Positions 6,525 through 9,276 of a DNA stretch of 9,276 nt are shown here, one piece after another. Position numbers and translations under genes: made by a program. The notes under the pieces were generated by a model that did no database searches, was not told where the DNA came from, and saw only the letters and a program-made list of their open reading frames with translations. Every line of letters starts with the position of its first letter. Position 1 is the stretch's first letter. The stretch is from Candidatus Limnocylindrales bacterium (GTDB taxonomy: Bacteria > Chloroflexota > Limnocylindria > Limnocylindrales > CSP1-4), in the NCBI GenBank assembly GCA_030647575.1, contig JAUSJS010000102.1:1-9276 (forward strand). The letters are read 5' to 3'.

Positions 6525-6560
6525 GAGGCTTCGCTCGTGGGGGGAGACGAGCGAAGCCTC
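6525..6560 (+). terminator. 14-bp perfect hairpin after the peroxiredoxin gene
   Basis: GAGGCTTCGCTCGT (6525-6538) and ACGAGCGAAGCCTC (6547-6560) pair perfectly over 14 bp around an eight-base G-rich loop. It starts 14 bases after the stop codon. There is no T-run downstream, so it is a U-less terminator or an mRNA-stabilising 3' hairpin rather than a classical intrinsic terminator. The next 74 bases up to the deacetylase gene show no clear promoter. Confidence 0.6.
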
Positions 6561-6634
6561 GGCCGGAAGGGTACTGCCCGGATCAGGCCGGCGCAACATC
6601 GGTTGCAGCGTCGGCACACCCACCGATCACGCCG

Positions 6635-7390
6635 ATGACGGAGTCCCTGCAGCCCGCCGACCACGACTGGCGGCCGGCGCGATTCATGGTCATCGCCGCC
6701 CATCCGGATGATGCCGAATTCGGACCGGCGGCCACTGCAGCACGCTGGATCGACGCAGGCTCCCAGGGCTGGCTGGTCTGCTGCACCAGTGGCGACCAGG
6801 GTGGCGAGGACCCGGAGGCCGACCCGCTCGCGCTGGCGGCCCTGCGCGAGGCGGAGGAGCGGGCGGCGGCCTCGATCGTCGGCTACGCCGGCGTGACCTT
6901 CCTCCATCAGCCCGACGGCGCCCTGGCCAACGACCTGGCGCTGCGTGAGCTACTCGTCCGCGAGATTCGGACCTTCCGGCCAGACGCCGTCCTGGCGACC
7001 GATCCTGAAACGCTCTTCTATCGCGACGGCGGAGTCAACCACACCGACCATCGAGCCGCCGGCATGGCTGCCGTGGACGCCGTCTACCCGGCCGCTCGCA
7101 ATCCGATGGCGTTCCCGAGCCTTGCTCGCTCCGGCCTGGCGGCTCACCAGGTGCGCAGGATCTACCTGTTCTGGTCGGAACGGAGCAACACCTGGGTGGA
7201 TGTCGCAACCACGCTGGAGCGCAAGATCGAGGCGCTCCGCGCCCACGCCTCCCAGATCCACGATTTCGAGGGCCTGGCCGAGCGGATCAGGACGCGGGCA
7301 GCCGAGGAGGGCGCATCGATCGGGGCCGCGGCCGCGGAGGCGCTCCGCCTCGTGATCATCGATGACGACGAGGATGAAGGCCCCGGCTGA
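6635..7390 (+). CDS. PIG-L/LmbE-family zinc-dependent deacetylase
   Basis: A 251-residue enzyme of the family that removes N-acetyl groups from GlcNAc-linked substrates; members include MshB (mycothiol), BshB (bacillithiol) and GlcNAc-PI deacetylases. The metal and catalytic motif AHPDDAEFG is at 22-30 (H23 and D26 as zinc ligands, D25 as general base). The second zinc motif NHTDH is at 135-139, with H139 the third ligand. Between them lie a GWLVCCTSGDQGG strand and TFLHQPDGAL. The C-terminus ends in an acidic run (DDDEDEGPG). I start at the ATG at 6635, 12 residues before the first beta strand; the ATG at 6686 would remove 17 residues and still keep the active site. No strong Shine-Dalgarno is seen. 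The substrate is unknown; no mycothiol or bacillithiol synthesis partner is nearby. Confidence 0.9.
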   Translation: MTESLQPADHDWRPARFMVIAAHPDDAEFGPAATAARWIDAGSQGWLVCCTSGDQGGEDPEADPLALAALREAEERAAASIVGYAGVTFLHQPDGALANDLALRELLVREIRTFRPDAVLATDPETLFYRDGGVNHTDHRAAGMAAVDAVYPAARNPMAFPSLARSGLAAHQVRRIYLFWSERSNTWVDVATTLERKIEALRAHASQIHDFEGLAERIRTRAAEEGASIGAAAAEALRLVIIDDDEDEGPG

Positions 7391-7393
7391 GGG

Positions 7394-9064
7394 TCAGGCC
7401 TCCTCCAGCAGGAGCGGCCGGAGGCGGCCCCAGTGGTTCCATAGCTCGACCAGGCTGTCGGCGCGTCGGCCGAGCATCTCGACCATTTCGGCGAGGGTCA
7501 GATCGCCGGCCACGCTGGCCAGGTATTCGTCGGCGGCCACCTCCACGTCGCGGAACAGCTCGGCGGTCTGCTGCTCGCCCGGCCACTGGCGCATGCGCAT
7601 GGGGTCGAGTCCCGCGTAGCCCAGGGCGAGCGACAACTCGCGCTGCGACGGCAGCCGCTCGTCGACCCAACCTCCCAGTCCATCGAAGCGATGACCGAGC
7701 GAGGCGAGCGCGCGGATGATGTCGCGGTTCTGCTGCTGGGTGTACGGGCCCCAGAACGGATGGTCGTGCGGGAACCGCAGGAAGGCCTGCTCGATCGCGT
7801 CGGCCAGGATGGCGTCCAGCAGGCCGGCCAGCGCAAGCTTCCAGCGGCGCTGCTCTTCCGGATCGCCGCCGCCGAGCGCGGCCACCAGCGTCTCCATCGC
7901 GCCTGGGTCGCCGCGCAGCAAACGGAAGATGCGCGGCACGGAGCCACCTTCGAGGGCGATGCCGAGCGCCTCATCGCCGCGATCGTCGGAGAGAACCGGC
8001 TCGATCGGTGGCGGGGGCGTCGCCCGGGCCACGGCGGGTCCGGCCGTCGTCCGCTCGTCGCACTCGGCGACGGCCGTCCTCGCTGCAAGGCACGCGGCGT
8101 CGGCCATCTCCGCCCCGATTCGGGAGGCGTTCGCCTCCCGGTCCTGGCGTTCGAGCGTGGCGCCGACCGAGGCGGCGGCGTCGCCCTCGCGGCCTGCCGT
8201 GAGACTCGCGGCCGCGGCTTCCCGGTTGATCCGGTTGATCTCCTGCAGCCACCTTCGCGCGGCAGCTTCGATGGCCTCCGGCGAGCTGGCTGCTCGCGAC
8301 GCGGCGCGGAAGGCGCGCTGCGCTCCCTCCTTCAGGCTGCGCACCGCCCGCGGATGTGCGGCTCCGGCCGCCGCGGTGGACGCCGCGGTGTGGGTGTCGT
8401 AGGCGCGTTGGGCACGCCGGAGGGCATCGGCCGCGGCAGCGGCCTGCGCCTGGGCGCGGGTCGCCAGCTCGCACCGTTCGTCGGCCAGCCGGCGCTCATC
8501 CGCGCATGGTCCCGAGCGAGCCGGCGCGGCCACCGGGCTGGCATCGGCCGGCGGGTCGAGGAGCCCGACCGCGGCCGGCGACGTGTTCCTTCCCGTCGTG
8601 ACCGCGGTCGCGCTCGAGCCACCCGCGCCGGCAGTGGCCGTGGCGCTGGGGCGAGCGGTGTCCCGCCCGCCCGCCTGCAGCGCACCGAGCATCGGATCGG
8701 CACCGGCCGAAATCGGCATGCCCACCACGCGGCCGGGCGCCCGCTTCGGGTCGTTGGTCATCGCCGCCGCTGAATGCCCCACGGCCAGAACGTTCGTTCG
8801 ACGATCGGGCGCCCCAAGCGACGCGGGACCCTCCAGCCCGCGTCGATCGGCAGGGCCGCCGCGGGCGGGTTCCGGGCCGACCGCGACGAAGGCATCATCG
8901 GCCAGCGTCGTGGCGCGACGGCGGGGGATCGCATCCTGCGAGACCGTCAGGCGGACCTCGCGGCGTGCGGGCGGCCGGGCTCGGATGACCTCGATTAGGG
9001 CGGCGCCGCTGGCCACGCCGAGGACGAGGCCGATCGCCAGGAAGGTGAACTCGCTGACGGTCAC
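7394..9064 (-). CDS. Membrane-anchored coiled-coil protein of unknown function
   Basis: A 556-residue protein I do not recognise. Residues 6-27 form one N-terminal membrane helix (FTFLAIGLVLGVASGAALIEV) followed by a basic stretch, so the bulk should be cytoplasmic. Residues ~40-180 are disordered, rich in Ala, Pro, Gly and Thr. Residues ~185-335 are Ala/Arg/Glu-rich and likely a long helical coiled coil, with four cysteines in pairs near its ends (PCADERRLADERCEL and ACLAARTAVAECDE). Residues ~354-556 form a distinct folded-looking domain with a conserved-looking HPFWGPYTQQQNRD segment near 433 and a final hydrophobic helix. The GTG start follows a GGAG 11 bases upstream and a promoter-like sequence at 9120-9148. 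The gene converges on the deacetylase gene with three bases between stops. Confidence 0.85.
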   Translation of the reverse strand: MTVSEFTFLAIGLVLGVASGAALIEVIRARPPARREVRLTVSQDAIPRRRATTLADDAFVAVGPEPARGGPADRRGLEGPASLGAPDRRTNVLAVGHSAAAMTNDPKRAPGRVVGMPISAGADPMLGALQAGGRDTARPSATATAGAGGSSATAVTTGRNTSPAAVGLLDPPADASPVAAPARSGPCADERRLADERCELATRAQAQAAAAADALRRAQRAYDTHTAASTAAAGAAHPRAVRSLKEGAQRAFRAASRAASSPEAIEAAARRWLQEINRINREAAAASLTAGREGDAAASVGATLERQDREANASRIGAEMADAACLAARTAVAECDERTTAGPAVARATPPPPIEPVLSDDRGDEALGIALEGGSVPRIFRLLRGDPGAMETLVAALGGGDPEEQRRWKLALAGLLDAILADAIEQAFLRFPHDHPFWGPYTQQQNRDIIRALASLGHRFDGLGGWVDERLPSQRELSLALGYAGLDPMRMRQWPGEQQTAELFRDVEVAADEYLASVAGDLTLAEMVEMLGRRADSLVELWNHWGRLRPLLLEEA

Positions 9065-9119
9065 GATGCCCGCATCTCCAGGCTGCTGCTCCCTCGTGCG
9101 CGTGGCGGTACTGCGCGGC

Positions 9120-9148
9120 AGCGTAGCTGCGAGTTAGGTCAACGTCAA
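9120..9148 (-). promoter_or_regulatory. Promoter of the coiled-coil protein gene
   Basis: TTGACG (9148-9143) and TACGCT (9125-9120) are separated by exactly 17 bases on the minus strand, a good housekeeping sigma-factor match. The start of transcription should lie near 9113, giving a leader of about 49 bases. Unlike several other genes here, this one would have a leadered mRNA. Confidence 0.55.
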
Positions 9149-9152
9149 CTCG
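9130..9152. repeat. Inverted repeat CGAGTT-N11-AACTCG over the -35
   Basis: CGAGTT (9130-9135) and AACTCG (9147-9152) are a 6-bp inverted repeat separated by 11 bases. A tandem GTCAAC GTCAAC lies in between, at 9138-9149. The repeat spans the -35 of the coiled-coil gene, where a repressor could bind. It is short enough to be chance. Confidence 0.35.
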
Positions 9153-9225
9153 GCCGGCGGCGTCGCCGATCGGTCCAGGCGCGAAGCGTCGATCGACTGA
9201 CGATCCTGCAGGACGTCGGGACGGA

Positions 9226-9234
9226 TGGTAGATT
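9226..9234 (+). promoter_or_regulatory. Extended -10-like TGGTAGATT at the right edge
   Basis: TGGTAGATT on the plus strand fits the same TGnTAGnnT pattern as other promoters in the window. No start codon follows at 6-9 bases, so a leadered gene or an RNA would begin here and lie mostly beyond the window. Nothing else is seen between 9153 and 9276. Confidence 0.3.
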
Positions 9235-9276
9235 CCGCCCGTCGGAGCCACCCGATCGGTACCGTTCGCGCCCGAA

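Noticed and set aside
6413..6634. Upstream extension of the PIG-L frame through the bcp gene
   Set aside because: It overlaps bcp in another frame and crosses the hairpin; the protein fold begins only after the ATG at 6635.
7691..8773. 360-codon plus-strand frame opposite the coiled-coil gene
   Set aside because: Low-complexity Arg/Gly-rich translation without domains; mirror of the Ala-rich minus-strand gene.

Overview
The window is very GC-rich, roughly 70% by eye. It encodes nine genes that I can support, all read from intact frames with no frameshifts or mobile DNA. GTG starts are common and Shine-Dalgarno sites are weak or absent. Several genes carry a -10-like element 6 to 9 bases upstream of the start codon, which suggests leaderless mRNAs. 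Together these point to a high-GC Chloroflexota (for example a Limnocylindria-like lineage) or an actinobacterium. This assignment is an inference from composition and protein style; there is no rRNA or other marker in the window.

Left block (1-5285, all minus strand). Reading in the direction of transcription: a YbaK/EbsC-type aminoacyl-tRNA deacylase (5285-4656); a small PQQ-propeller-like protein of unknown role (4636-4064); a 210-base gap with a 13-bp hairpin overlapping a promoter-like sequence; a two-gene membrane cassette made of a GIDE/MULAN-like protein and a small two-TM protein, sharing a GTGA stop/start overlap; and a large signalling protein truncated by the window edge. The last is a MerR-type DNA-binding domain fused to four GAF-like domains and a GGDEF diguanylate cyclase domain. 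It is the most striking protein here.

Right block (5345-7390, plus strand). Diverging from the deacylase gene by 59 bases are a thiamine pyrophosphokinase, a Bcp/PrxQ peroxiredoxin overlapping it by ATGA, a strong 14-bp hairpin, and a PIG-L/LmbE-type zinc deacetylase. A 556-residue membrane-anchored coiled-coil protein of unknown function (9064-7394, minus) converges on the deacetylase with only three bases between stop codons. It has a recognisable TTGACG-N17-TACGCT promoter.

Most of these genes are housekeeping or orphan genes without an obvious shared pathway. The points of interest are the MerR-GAF-GGDEF fusion, the recurring extended -10 element TG(G/C)TAG(G/A)(C/T)T, the GIDE-like cassette, the uncharacterised coiled-coil protein, and several inverted or direct repeats in the intergenic regions. 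I see no CRISPR array, tRNA, rRNA, IS element or defence cassette.
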